A program made the position numbers and the translations under genes. From NCBI RefSeq assembly GCF_900106755.1, contig NZ_FNNN01000004.1, positions 62,001 to 126,000 of the forward strand: 64,000 bases of DNA. The letters run 5' to 3'. Source of the stretch: Bacteroides faecis MAJ27 (GTDB taxonomy: Bacteria; Bacteroidota; Bacteroidia; Bacteroidales; Bacteroidaceae). Below, in pieces: positions 9,435-17,478 of this stretch; the first letter of the stretch is position 1; each line of letters begins with the position of its first letter. The notes beneath the pieces are model-generated. The model was given only the letters and a program-made list of their open reading frames with translations. It searched no databases and had not been told where the DNA came from.

Positions 9435-9451
9435 GTTACTTCTTAGGTAAC
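9435..9451 (+). repeat. Left inverted repeat of the invertible segment
   Basis: 17 bp, GTTAC-TTCTTAG-GTAAC. Two 5-bp inverted arms flank a 7-bp spacer, consistent with a strand-exchange site of a tyrosine recombinase. Confidence 0.93.
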
Positions 9452-9560
9452 TCACAAACAGAGGGCAAGCAAAACAGGGAACTTTTTTCAACGAAACTAT
9501 GAGAAGATGACTATTATCTTGGAAATAGAGCAGATGTGAAGGTGTTTTTCAAAAATTAGA

Positions 9561-9609
9561 ATAAAAAAAAGACATAACACGAATATTGCAATATTCGCCA
9601 GTTATGCCT
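9561..9609 (-). terminator. Intrinsic terminator inside the invertible segment, facing upxY
   Basis: On the minus strand a two-part stem forms: CATAAC/GTTATG (9601-9606 with 9573-9578) enclosing the palindrome GAATATTGCAATATTC (9581-9596), followed by eight T residues (9570-9563). In this orientation it would stop transcription running from the recombinase gene into upxY. Confidence 0.82.
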
Positions 9610-9642
9610 GCATTTGATTCATTTTCCGAAAATAATTTCATT

Positions 9643-9678
9643 TTTGTTTGCGTATTTTCATAAATATGTCCATCTTTG
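9643..9678 (+). promoter_or_regulatory. Promoter inside invertible segment, OFF orientation
   Basis: TTTG occurs at 9643-9646 and 9647-9650. CATCTTTG lies at 9671-9678, one mismatch from TAnnTTTG, with a 20-nt spacer from the second TTTG. It points right, towards the 3' end of the recombinase gene and away from upxY. Confidence 0.8.
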
Positions 9679-9694
9679 CGCCATAAATCATTCC

Positions 9695-9711
9695 GTTACC
9701 TAAGAAGTAAC
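9695..9711 (-). repeat. Right inverted repeat of the invertible segment
   Basis: Exact reverse complement of 9435-9451. The flanks do not extend the match. Confidence 0.93.
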
Positions 9712-9760
9712 ACACACAGACAAACACTGTATATCAACAGTTTAAATCATTTCATCCTAT

Positions 9761-10708
9761 CTAAACAACATTTTTTAGCGTAAGATTAATTCTTCGATTT
9801 ACTTCCGTCCGATCTTTCAACTCAAACCCTTTCAGGTAAATCTGCGTCGTCTTGATCGATTTATGTCCCAGTGACTCACTGATCATCTCGATAGGAACCC
9901 CGCGATACTTGGCAGTAGTGGCCCACGAATGACGAAGCGTGTAAGACGTGACGGGAGATTTCAAGTGCAGAGCCTTCGCTAACCCCTTCAGGCAATAATT
10001 GAACTTCCGGAGAGCAGACTGATATTCACGATAAGCACGCTCATCTTTCCGTTTTTTATCACCGCGAAGAATCCCGAACAGATAATCCGGGCAATTCGGA
10101 CGGGACTCCTGCCTGTTCCGAAGCTGGTCCAGCATCTCCTTAGCACTATCCAATACCTCAACACTGATAGGAGTCTTCGTTTTGATACGATTATAGCGCA
10201 GCACACCACTGTCCAAAGCCGATTTTTCCAGATGCGCCAAATCAGCGAAAGACATCCCACAAAACTGGAACATCAGGGTAGCAATAGACTGCGTACGACG
10301 TAAACGCTCCGATTGAGGGTCGTCATACAGAAGCTTATGCAACTCCGACATAGGTAAAGCCCTTTTCTGCCGTACGTCCACTCCCGTATAAACATCGCGA
10401 AACAGATACGGGACATAAGGCGCACTCCCCGCCTCTACCCCATGGTTGTAAACACTACGCAGCATACGCATATACGTAGAAATCGTATTTGGCTTCAAGC
10501 CACATTCGTAAAGATGCTGCTCATAACGCCGCAAACGCTCACGCGTCACTTGCCTGAACGACACACTATACCCTCCACAAAACTTGGTAAAAGAAAGAAG
10601 GGCATTCTGATAAACATGCGCCGTAGAATAGCGCCCCTCCTTTCGCAAACGACCGATGTACAGTTCCCCACACCGGCTAAATCCATTTTTACTCATCATT
10701 TGCATCAC
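9761..10708 (-). CDS. Tyrosine recombinase / DNA invertase next to capsule promoter
   Basis: A 315-residue phage-integrase family protein. An N-terminal SAM-like DNA-binding domain (about 10-100) contains LKPNTISTYMRMLRSVYNHG. The catalytic domain has Lys in RIKTKTP (about 176), SYTLRHSW (Arg259, His260), LGHKSIKTT (His282) and the nucleophile Tyr291 in TQIYLKGF. The usual first catalytic arginine position, in the FQFCGMSF stretch, is Cys150. Similar recombinases beside Bacteroides capsule loci invert the adjacent promoter. The gene lies 49 bp from the right inverted repeat and reads towards the switch. The minus-strand terminator inside the segment separates it from upxY. Confidence 0.9.
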   Translation of the reverse strand: MMQMMSKNGFSRCGELYIGRLRKEGRYSTAHVYQNALLSFTKFCGGYSVSFRQVTRERLRRYEQHLYECGLKPNTISTYMRMLRSVYNHGVEAGSAPYVPYLFRDVYTGVDVRQKRALPMSELHKLLYDDPQSERLRRTQSIATLMFQFCGMSFADLAHLEKSALDSGVLRYNRIKTKTPISVEVLDSAKEMLDQLRNRQESRPNCPDYLFGILRGDKKRKDERAYREYQSALRKFNYCLKGLAKALHLKSPVTSYTLRHSWATTAKYRGVPIEMISESLGHKSIKTTQIYLKGFELKDRTEVNRRINLTLKNVV

Positions 10709-10833
10709 TAGTTATTTTATATATAATACCATTTGGCAAAGAACAAAAAAACATCGCTTTTTATAAGTCCCCCCATCGTTGGTACAACGTTTATTAACAT
10801 TTTGTTTTTTTAAATATATATAAATTAGTTAAC

Positions 10834-11265
10834 ATGAAGAAAAAATCATCCCCCGAAAAGGAAAAGATGCAACCATCAGAATGCGATGCTTGCAAGAGAT
10901 GCAAACTCAATGTAAATCAACAGAATGAAGAGTTTATCAGCAAAGAGGAACTGCACAAAAGAAATGGCATCGCCGAAGGAAAAAATGACTACTTTACTTT
11001 GTACCTGCAGCTGTTTTTCAAAGGAATCATTATTCATGGACACTCCAGATCCATCCGGCAACACGGACATGCCATGATTGCTTTCCACAAGCAAGACGGA
11101 ACTTCCTGCCTGGAACAAGGAACGCTGGTAGGATATGAAAAATTCTTCCATCGGATATACCGCATCACACAGGAACAGGAATCAATCGTTTACTGGAACA
11201 TGGAACAACATGCGTGGAGAAGATTTATGATTGAGAATCTGCTGGAATGGAAAGCAACCGTATAA
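10834..11265 (+). CDS. Hypothetical protein, 143 aa
   Basis: A soluble, lysine-rich protein I do not recognise. It begins with a charged segment holding a CDACKRC cysteine cluster (about residues 18-24), followed by a folded-looking region (YFTLYLQLFFKGIIIHGHS). It is divergent from the recombinase gene. Its last 19 bases overlap the start of the decayed DUF4373-like reading frame, so the two may once have formed an operon. The short imperfect inverted repeat CGTTG-GTA-CAACG lies about 50 bp upstream of the start. Confidence 0.6.
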   Translation: MKKKSSPEKEKMQPSECDACKRCKLNVNQQNEEFISKEELHKRNGIAEGKNDYFTLYLQLFFKGIIIHGHSRSIRQHGHAMIAFHKQDGTSCLEQGTLVGYEKFFHRIYRITQEQESIVYWNMEQHAWRRFMIENLLEWKATV

Positions 11266-11664
11266 CATCAAAAAATAAATATATACATAATATGAGCCTA
11301 GAATATACGGGGATACCTTATTTCCCCTTGACATCCAACTTCTTTGAAGAAGATGTACCCGAACTGCTGGAAGCCAAATTTGGCATCAAAGCTTCATACC
11401 TGTTAATCAGACTGCTCTCCAAAATCTACAAAGAAGGATATTACATCACCTGAGGTGAAGAACAATGCATCATTTTTCTTCGCAAAGTACCATAAGGTCA
11501 GCAACCTCAAAGAGATGCAAAGCATTCTGCGCTTGTCTGATTATGGAAAAAAGGGAACCTCCGTATGGAAATTGCTGTCAAACACCAACTGGAATAAAAT
11601 AGAAGCTCCGGGAAGGTATATCATTGCCGCGCTGACAGCAGGAAGAAGAAAACCGGCAGATTAA
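11247..11664 (+). pseudogene. Decayed DUF4373 (Lin1244-type) gene
   Basis: The N-terminal part (start codons at 11247 or 11292) reads MSLEYTGIPYFPL...KFGIKASYLLIRLLSKIYKEGYYIT and then hits TGA at 11451-11453. The same frame continues beyond the stop as GEEQCIIFLRK, where the family normally has WGEEQC, so TGG has become TGA. A little further the match moves to another frame, and the frame from 11455 ends in a plausible C-terminal piece (GKKGTSVWKLLSNTNWNKI). This is a gene broken by a nonsense mutation and at least one deletion or frameshift. DUF4373 domains are common in phage and mobile-element replication-type proteins. Confidence 0.75.
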
Positions 11665-11686
11665 AGCCTGCATATTTTTCAACAGC

Positions 11687-11723
11687 AATGCGGGAGAAAC
11701 CCCTCCGGTTTTCTCCCGCATTT
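11687..11723 (+). terminator. Hairpin after decayed DUF4373 gene
   Basis: AATGCGGGAGAAACC (11687-11701) pairs with GGTTTTCTCCCGCATT (from 11707), a GC-rich stem with a 5-nt loop. There is no strong T run, so termination is probable rather than certain. Confidence 0.6.
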
Positions 11724-12006
11724 GGAAAACAATAAAATTAAACTCACTTAATAATCCGCCAATTCGTTCGCTATTGCTTTCTTGAAAGACTAATTGGCAT
11801 CATTCTTCGTTTTTTCCATGAGACATGTCCTCTTAAGCAATTTAATTCTTAACCTAATTATTAATTCAGTCCCCTTCACATTCTGTCTGATCATTGACAG
11901 TTCATCCACCTACTAACTATTGTCTGTTTATAAATCGTTCCTTATATTTATAAGAGGAGCTTTCTTTCCTTTTTTACCAAGAAAAATAAAAGAAAAAACA
12001 GATTTA

Positions 12007-12050
12007 ATTTAAAAACGCCCTTCAGAGTACTCTGAAGGGCGTTTTTAAAT
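12007..12050. terminator. 44-bp perfect palindrome, likely bidirectional terminator
   Basis: The palindrome is centred on CAGAGTACTCTG, with GGGCG/CGCCC arms and A/T runs on both sides, so it forms a T-tailed hairpin on either strand. It lies 20 bp beyond the stop of the anti-sigma gene and would end that operon as well as any rightward transcript. Confidence 0.8.
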
Positions 12051-12070
12051 GGAAGTTTTTTTCGCTCCGT

Positions 12071-12922
12071 CTATTCCAAAATGACTTTCTGCCCATTCAA
12101 CTGATAACTGATTCCCAAAGAACCAAATACTCTTTTCAATGTTTCATGCAGATCTTTCGTCAGGATGGTTCCGTTATAGTACAGTTCATTATATTTTTCA
12201 CACCCTACCACTTCCACATCAAATATATGCTGAATATCCGCTACTACATTGACCAGCGGATCATCTTCATAACCGAGCACTTCGGGCAGTTCTTCTTTTT
12301 CCTGAACAGGGCCGATCTCATTTTCATCACAGCGTACACTTTCGCCTGCCTTCAATGTCTGCTCGCCAATCGGTGTTTCCACTTTGACACTTCCCTCTTC
12401 ACAATTGACAGTGATCGTTTTTCCTTCCTGCTCAACCAAAAATTTTGTACCTAACACTGTAACATCTCCGGCTTCTGTTCGTACAGTAAACGTCTTGCCC
12501 GGAGTCACATCGAAGAAGGCCGATCCGAGCAGATTCAGTTTACGCCCCCAAAGCCAGCTCACTTTGTTATAAGACAAAGTTGAGTTTTGCATCAGTTTCA
12601 CAGAACTACCATCCGGTAGCCTGTAATCGACAGCTACCGCTTCAGACGTAATCTTCTCTTCCGAAGCAAAATAACAGGTACCTGTTCCAAAAAGAAGAAT
12701 AAACATAGCCGCTATTCCCCAATAGACACGATTACTCCTGCGGAGTATCCATTTCTGTCCTCCCACAGTGTTCTGTCTGCTTGTTAATGCATCCGCACGT
12801 TTTTTTTCACGAAATTCTTCTAACTTCCCACCAACTACAGACTTCCGTACAAACAACTCACCTTTCAGAGGGAGTTTACCGTCCTCCATATATTGTTCCA
12901 GAAGTTCTTTCCTATTCTCCAT
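12071..12922 (-). CDS. FecR-family anti-sigma factor
   Basis: A 283-residue single-span protein. A short cytoplasmic part is followed by a membrane segment at about 67-87 (VYWGIAAMFILLFGTGTCYF). The periplasmic FecR domain starts at DYRLPDGSSVKLMQNSTLSY and includes GSAFFDVTPGKTFTVRTEAGDVTVLGTKF. A C-terminal DUF4974-like domain (ILTKDLHETLKRVFGSLGISY) follows. These proteins hold an ECF sigma factor until a TonB-dependent receptor signals. The cognate sigma gene is immediately upstream, 9 bp away. No SusC/SusD pair follows, so the regulated genes are elsewhere or lost. Confidence 0.92.
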   Translation of the reverse strand: MENRKELLEQYMEDGKLPLKGELFVRKSVVGGKLEEFREKKRADALTSRQNTVGGQKWILRRSNRVYWGIAAMFILLFGTGTCYFASEEKITSEAVAVDYRLPDGSSVKLMQNSTLSYNKVSWLWGRKLNLLGSAFFDVTPGKTFTVRTEAGDVTVLGTKFLVEQEGKTITVNCEEGSVKVETPIGEQTLKAGESVRCDENEIGPVQEKEELPEVLGYEDDPLVNVVADIQHIFDVEVVGCEKYNELYYNGTILTKDLHETLKRVFGSLGISYQLNGQKVILE

Positions 12923-12931
12923 ATCCTCACC

Positions 12932-13522
12932 TCAATTAAAAATCCATAAATTAGCAGCTACAGTCAATAAGAAAGACTTACTCAATCGCTCTCTCAGTCT
13001 GGATATTGCCATGTGGGTAGTATTGTAAACAGTACGGGAAGTCAGTCCCATCACTTCGGCTATTTCGTCCGAATCCAGTTTTTTATAATACTTCAGGTAC
13101 AATACCTCTCTCTGCTGCTTTGTCAAGCCATTTATTTCTTTCTGCAGCACTTCCAGCTGCTCTCTTTCTAGTTCGGAACGGACAATCGCTGTTTCTATAT
13201 CTATCTCCAAATCGAATCTATATTCGCTTGAATTGACTTCGTCCAATGATGTGAATACGCCATTAGCAGTTTTCTTCAACTCATTCAGCAGCATGCGCTT
13301 CAGTGCCACACACAGGTAAGCTGATACGGACTGAGGCTCGGAACAACTCTGCCTCTTCTCATACAGATAAACGAATAATGACTGAATGGATTCAGTCACC
13401 AGGTCATCGTCACCGACAATCTTCATCCCATATCCGTAAAGTAAATCCGAATATTCACTGTAGAGTTGCCGGAATGCTTCTTCATCCCCCTGCTGGATTT
13501 TCTCCCAAAATGTTGTATTCAT
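12932..13522 (-). CDS. ECF-type RNA polymerase sigma factor
   Basis: A 196-residue sigma-70 family protein. Region 2 is seen in DEEAFRQLYSEYSDLLYGYGMKIVGD. Region 4 is LTKQQREVLYLKYYKKLDSDEIAEVMGLTSRTVYNTTHMAISRLRERL, with the helix-turn-helix at DEIAEVMGLTSRTVYN. It is first in a two-gene operon with its FecR-type anti-sigma. In Bacteroides such pairs usually switch on adjacent polysaccharide utilisation genes; here the neighbours are a capsule locus and prfC, making the pair an orphan. Confidence 0.93.
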   Translation of the reverse strand: MNTTFWEKIQQGDEEAFRQLYSEYSDLLYGYGMKIVGDDDLVTESIQSLFVYLYEKRQSCSEPQSVSAYLCVALKRMLLNELKKTANGVFTSLDEVNSSEYRFDLEIDIETAIVRSELEREQLEVLQKEINGLTKQQREVLYLKYYKKLDSDEIAEVMGLTSRTVYNTTHMAISRLRERLSKSFLLTVAANLWIFN

Positions 13523-13598
13523 TTCTCCTTCCCTTATTTACAAGTAACATAATTCTTCCCCTTTTACCAATTATTTCTGTTAAATTCCATCAAGCAGA

Positions 13599-15173
13599 CT
13601 AAAATTCACTTGTGAAGTGGAATTTAATATGCTTGAAATCCATTTGTGCCATCTGAAGCACATAGCCCGAATCGGCAAGGAACACATCGCGTCCTTCCCT
13701 GTCCTTCGCCATATATTGGTATTTACGTTTTTTGAAAGCTTCCAGTTCAGCAGGATCATCGCTTTCTACCCAACAAGCCTTGTACAAACTTACCGGTTCC
13801 CAACGGCAAGAAGCATTATACTCGTTCAGCAGACGATATTGGATGACCTCAAACTGCAACTGTCCGACTGTACCGATAATCTTGCGACCGTTGAACTGAT
13901 TGACAAACAACTGCGCCACACCTTCATCCATCAGCTGGTCGATACCTTTTGCCAACTGTTTCTGCTTCATCGGATCGGCATTCTCAATATACTTGAACAT
14001 CTCCGGCGAGAAGCTGGGCAATCCGCGGAAATGGAGCAATTCTCCTTCTGTCAGTGTATCTCCGATCTTAAAAGTGCCATTATCCGGCAAGCCGATAATA
14101 TCTCCTGCATAGGCTTCGTCAATGGTCGTCTTCCGCTGTGCCATAAACTGGGTAGGCGATGAAAAACGCATGGTCTTGCCATGGCGGACATGCTGATAGG
14201 GTGCATTACGCACAAATTTACCCGAACATATCTTACAGAAAGCTACGCACGAACGGTGATTCGGATCGATATTGGCAGTAATCTTAAAGATGAATCCGGT
14301 AAATTTCGGTTCATCCGGCTTCACTTCACGCTCTTCCGCCTGTACGGGACGAGGACTGGGAGCAATCTCCACAAAGCAATTCAACAATTCCTGCACACCA
14401 AAATTATTCAGGGCAGAACCAAAGAATACAGGTGCACAATCTCCTGCCAGATAAGATTCTACATCCAGTTCGGGATAAACGCCTTCAATCAGCTCGAGGT
14501 CACCACGCAACTTATCTGCCAACGGTTTACCGATCTGCTGATCCAGTTCTTCCGTATGAATATCAACTGCCACCTTCTCTGTCACCACCTGCTTGGAAGG
14601 CTGGTACAAGTCCAGTTTATTCTCATAAATATTATAGACTCCTTTGAAACGGGCTCCTTGTTCGATAGGCCATGACAACGGACGTACCTGAATCATCAGT
14701 TCTTCTTCCAGCTCATCCAGCAAATCAAACGGGTCTTTTCCCTCACGGTCCATTTTGTTGACGAAGATAATCACCGGAGTTTTTCTCATGCGGCACACTT
14801 CCATCAATTTACGGGTTTGTGTTTCCACACCCTTTGCACCGTCTACTACGATGATAACGCTGTCTACAGCTGTCAGCGTACGGTATGTGTCTTCGGCAAA
14901 GTCCTGGTGGCCCGGAGTATCGAGGATATTGATCTTGTAGTCCCGATAGTCAAATTCCATCACGGAAGTTGTCACCGAGATACCACGCTGCTTCTCGATT
15001 TCCATCCAGTCAGAAGTAGCCGTTTTCTTGATTTTATTACTCTTTACCGCACCGGCTACCTGAATCTGACCACCAAAAAGCAATAGTTTCTCGGTCAAAG
15101 AAGTCTTACCGGCATCCGGATGCGCAATAATGGCGAATGTTCGCCGTCTCTGTATTTCTGTATTATCTGCCAT
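13599..15173 (-). CDS. prfC: Peptide chain release factor 3
   Basis: A 524-residue translational GTPase of the length expected for RF3. The G1 loop is [14 protein letters not shown]. The switch region contains [16 protein letters not shown]3 is DTPGHQDF and G4 is NKMDRE. The C-terminal domain ends with [24 protein letters not shown]3 recycles RF1 and RF2 from ribosomes after termination. It follows rfbD by 31 bp in a leftward gene string that starts at the LysE-type gene. Confidence 0.97.
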   Translation of the reverse strand: MADNTEIQRRRTFAIIAHPDAGKTSLTEKLLLFGGQIQVAGAVKSNKIKKTATSDWMEIEKQRGISVTTSVMEFDYRDYKINILDTPGHQDFAEDTYRTLTAVDSVIIVVDGAKGVETQTRKLMEVCRMRKTPVIIFVNKMDREGKDPFDLLDELEEELMIQVRPLSWPIEQGARFKGVYNIYENKLDLYQPSKQVVTEKVAVDIHTEELDQQIGKPLADKLRGDLELIEGVYPELDVESYLAGDCAPVFFGSALNNFGVQELLNCFVEIAPSPRPVQAEEREVKPDEPKFTGFIFKITANIDPNHRSCVAFCKICSGKFVRNAPYQHVRHGKTMRFSSPTQFMAQRKTTIDEAYAGDIIGLPDNGTFKIGDTLTEGELLHFRGLPSFSPEMFKYIENADPMKQKQLAKGIDQLMDEGVAQLFVNQFNGRKIIGTVGQLQFEVIQYRLLNEYNASCRWEPVSLYKACWVESDDPAELEAFKKRKYQYMAKDREGRDVFLADSGYVLQMAQMDFKHIKFHFTSEF

Positions 15174-15204
15174 ACGTTTATATTTTTTTAAATGAAGAAT
15201 GAAT

Positions 15205-16056
15205 TTAATTCATTTTCTTCATCCATTCGTCCAAGCTCTCCTCCCAATGAGGAATTTCGATGCCGAACGTTGTTTTTATTTTTGTTTTATCAAGTACGGA
15301 ATAAGCAGGACGGTTCGCTTTTGCCGGATATTCGGCTGTATGCAGCGGTTTCACTTTGCACGAGGTTATTCCTGCCAGGCGATGGATCGCTACCGTGAAA
15401 TCGTACCAGGAGCAAACGCCTTCGTTGCTGAAATGATAGACTCCACGAACGATTCCTTTATTGATAATAGTATAGATAGCACGTGCCAGATCATTGGCAT
15501 AAGTCGGAGTGCCTATCTGATCGAAAACAACTCCCAGACTGTCACGCTCTTTACCTAACCGGATCATTGTCTTCACAAAGTTATTGCCGAATGTAGAATA
15601 AAGCCATGCAGTACGGATCACTGCCGATTTCTCACAATTATTCAATACAGCATATTCCCCTTCGAGCTTTGTGGTGCCATATACCGAATTCGGACATGGA
15701 TCGCATTCTTCTGTATAAGGAGTATGGGCGGTGCCGTCAAAAACATAATCTGTAGAAACCTGAATCATTGCAGCGTCATGAAACTGTGCAGCACGTGCCA
15801 ACTCTTTCGGTGCCTCACAATTCAGTTTATATGCCAGTTCCGGATCATCTTCCGCCTTATCCACAGCCGTATAAGCCGCGCAGTTTACAATCATCTCAAT
15901 CCGTTTCTCACTGATGTAAGCCCACACTGCCTCTTTGTTACAAATATCGAGTTCCCGGACATCTGTAAAATAATACGTGTGTTGCGGATTCTCTTTTGCA
16001 AGTACCTGCATTTCGTTGCCAAGCTGACCATTGGCACCCGTCACTAAAATTCTCAT
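15205..16056 (-). CDS. rfbD: dTDP-4-dehydrorhamnose reductase
   Basis: A 283-residue extended short-chain dehydrogenase. It has the NAD(P)-binding loop [12 protein letters not shown], the STDYVFDG segment and the YGTTKLEGE catalytic Tyr-x3-Lys. It makes dTDP-L-rhamnose, the last step of rhamnose donor synthesis for surface polysaccharides. It abuts the DUF4924 gene with no gap. The usual partners rfbA, rfbB and rfbC are not in the window. Confidence 0.95.
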   Translation of the reverse strand: MRILVTGANGQLGNEMQVLAKENPQHTYYFTDVRELDICNKEAVWAYISEKRIEMIVNCAAYTAVDKAEDDPELAYKLNCEAPKELARAAQFHDAAMIQVSTDYVFDGTAHTPYTEECDPCPNSVYGTTKLEGEYAVLNNCEKSAVIRTAWLYSTFGNNFVKTMIRLGKERDSLGVVFDQIGTPTYANDLARAIYTIINKGIVRGVYHFSNEGVCSWYDFTVAIHRLAGITSCKVKPLHTAEYPAKANRPAYSVLDKTKIKTTFGIEIPHWEESLDEWMKKMN

Positions 16057-16602
16057 TTATTCATCAAGTTTTAATTCACCTTTCCGGTCTTTATCATAAT
16101 AGTTTGCCAGCATGGAAAGAAAGCTGCTGATCGCTTCAATCGCTTTCAGCGTACCCTCGCTGATCGTTTTCTTTTGCAGACGGAGCAGGAATACACCATA
16201 CAGTGCCTCAAAGCAAGTCTCCAGTTCCGGTTCCTCTTTTTTGCCCCCTTTGTTCCGCAATTCTACTATAAAGGGCAACGCTTTGAAATAAGCGGCACTG
16301 TAGAAAGGAAATTTAGGAGAAGAAGACAGTAAATTATGAAGTTCCGTCAGATTGATTATGATATTCTTATTGATCTGCAAATGGCCTTTTTCGCGTACCC
16401 CTTCCTCGCTCATCATCGTGATCAGATTGCCGTACCATTCTCTCATGGCAGGACGCTGGTCTTCCGGATAGCGGGCAATTACATTAGCCTCCATCTCTTC
16501 CATCTCACAATGATTAGCGCGAATCAGGTCTTCTTCTTGCCACATATATATAAGGTATTCGGCAATATTCTTCTCTTTAAGCTTTTGTGCTATCTGATTC
16601 AT
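16057..16602 (-). CDS. DUF4924 family protein
   Basis: A 181-residue, mostly helical soluble protein with the opening IAQKLKEKNIAEYLIYMWQEEDLIRA, which I recognise as DUF4924, a Bacteroidetes family of unknown function. It ends directly at the start of rfbD and lies 10 bp after the LysE-type gene, so it is cotranscribed with both. Nothing in the sequence shows an enzymatic role. Confidence 0.8.
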   Translation of the reverse strand: MNQIAQKLKEKNIAEYLIYMWQEEDLIRANHCEMEEMEANVIARYPEDQRPAMREWYGNLITMMSEEGVREKGHLQINKNIIINLTELHNLLSSSPKFPFYSAAYFKALPFIVELRNKGGKKEEPELETCFEALYGVFLLRLQKKTISEGTLKAIEAISSFLSMLANYYDKDRKGELKLDE

Positions 16603-16612
16603 AGTTTTTTTC

Positions 16613-17266
16613 TTAATAAAGTGATTCTCCCAGCAACGTATAGATCAGCCCTGCCACAGACACCAGCATCACAATGCTTCCGATGACACGGTTCAATATC
16701 CAGATACCCCGCAGATTGAACTTTGTACGTACCTTATTCACAAAATAAGTGATTCCAAGCCACCACACCAACGCTCCGGAAGCGATGGCAAGATACCCTG
16801 TAATTTCCTCGAACACCACGACTCCCGGCTGCACAAAGGCAAAACGGGCAAAAAGACCGATGAAAAGGAATATAATCAGGGGATTGGATAGCGTAACGAA
16901 AAAGGCGGTGATGAAATTGTGGAAATAAGAACCTTTGTTGGACGAAGCCGGGCGAATGGACTGCACCGGATTGCTGCGAAAGGTGTAGATTCCGAAAAGA
17001 AGCAGCATAATGCTGCCCAGCAACTGCAAATAGAAAATATTCTTGTTAATATAATCAAACACAAAGCTCATACCATAACCTGTCAACAGAGCATATGCTA
17101 TGTCGCTTAAAGAGGCTCCCAAACCTGTCACAAATCCATACCAACGACCTTTATTCAGCGTTCTCTGAATGCAGAGAACTCCCACCGGGCCGAGAGGTGC
17201 GGACACAACAACGCCAATAATAAAGCCTTTAACTATTATATCGAATATTGTCTCAATCTGAATCAT
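16613..17266 (-). CDS. LysE/RhtB-type amino-acid exporter
   Basis: A 217-residue membrane protein with about six spans. The N-terminal motif GFIIGVVVSAPLGPVGVLCIQRTLNKGRWYGFVTGLGASLSD is the LysE family signature, and the FVTLSNPLIIFLF motif follows in the second half. Family members export amino acids; the substrate here is unknown. I place the start at the ATG at 17264-17266. A longer frame reaches 17374 but adds 36 residues lacking family character and runs into the region divergent with purL. It heads the leftward string with DUF4924, rfbD and prfC. Confidence 0.85.
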   Translation of the reverse strand: MIQIETIFDIIVKGFIIGVVVSAPLGPVGVLCIQRTLNKGRWYGFVTGLGASLSDIAYALLTGYGMSFVFDYINKNIFYLQLLGSIMLLLFGIYTFRSNPVQSIRPASSNKGSYFHNFITAFFVTLSNPLIIFLFIGLFARFAFVQPGVVVFEEITGYLAIASGALVWWLGITYFVNKVRTKFNLRGIWILNRVIGSIVMLVSVAGLIYTLLGESLY

Positions 17267-17436
17267 GCCGCAAATATCGCACTTTTTTATGAGACGAGGA
17301 TAGGATATTAACGTTTTTTCCACACAAGAATCACTATATATAGCGATAACAAGTAAAACGCAGATGGAAAACAAACATATTAAATAAGATAAAGGAATTT
17401 ATTCTCTATTTTTTTCCTGCGACGAACGAAATTGCT

Positions 17437-17444
17437 TATCTTTG
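17437..17444 (+). promoter_or_regulatory. purL promoter -7 element
   Basis: TATCTTTG matches TAnnTTTG exactly, 34 bp before the purL start. No clear TTTG is seen 19-20 nt upstream. I see no purine riboswitch-like leader; the untranslated region would be only about 30 nt. Confidence 0.7.
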
Positions 17445-17478
17445 CGCCACAGAAAAATCGTAAAATCAAAAAATAAAC

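Larger units (their letters stand above)
9435..9711. promoter_or_regulatory. Invertible promoter segment with 17-bp inverted repeats
   Basis: GTTACTTCTTAGGTAAC at 9435-9451 recurs as its exact reverse complement at 9695-9711. Each copy is itself GTTAC-7 bp-GTAAC, the form of a tyrosine-recombinase core site. The enclosed DNA contains a promoter on the plus strand and a terminator on the minus strand. Inversion would place the promoter on the minus strand with its -7 element near 9461-9468, about 50 bp before the upxY start. As given, the switch is OFF for the capsule operon. Known biology: several Bacteroides capsule loci are controlled this way. Confidence 0.93.
11665..12070. other. 406-bp gap with two terminator hairpins
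   Basis: No gene is seen. It holds a hairpin after the decayed gene and a 44-bp palindrome before the anti-sigma stop, listed separately. A weaker inverted repeat, GCCAATT (11758-11764) with AATTGGC (11792-11798), lies between them. Confidence 0.6.

Noticed and set aside
10765..10795. CGTTG-GTA-CAACG as a second recombination site
   Set aside because: It does not match the GTTAC/GTAAC core of the capsule switch and no partner copy was seen nearby.
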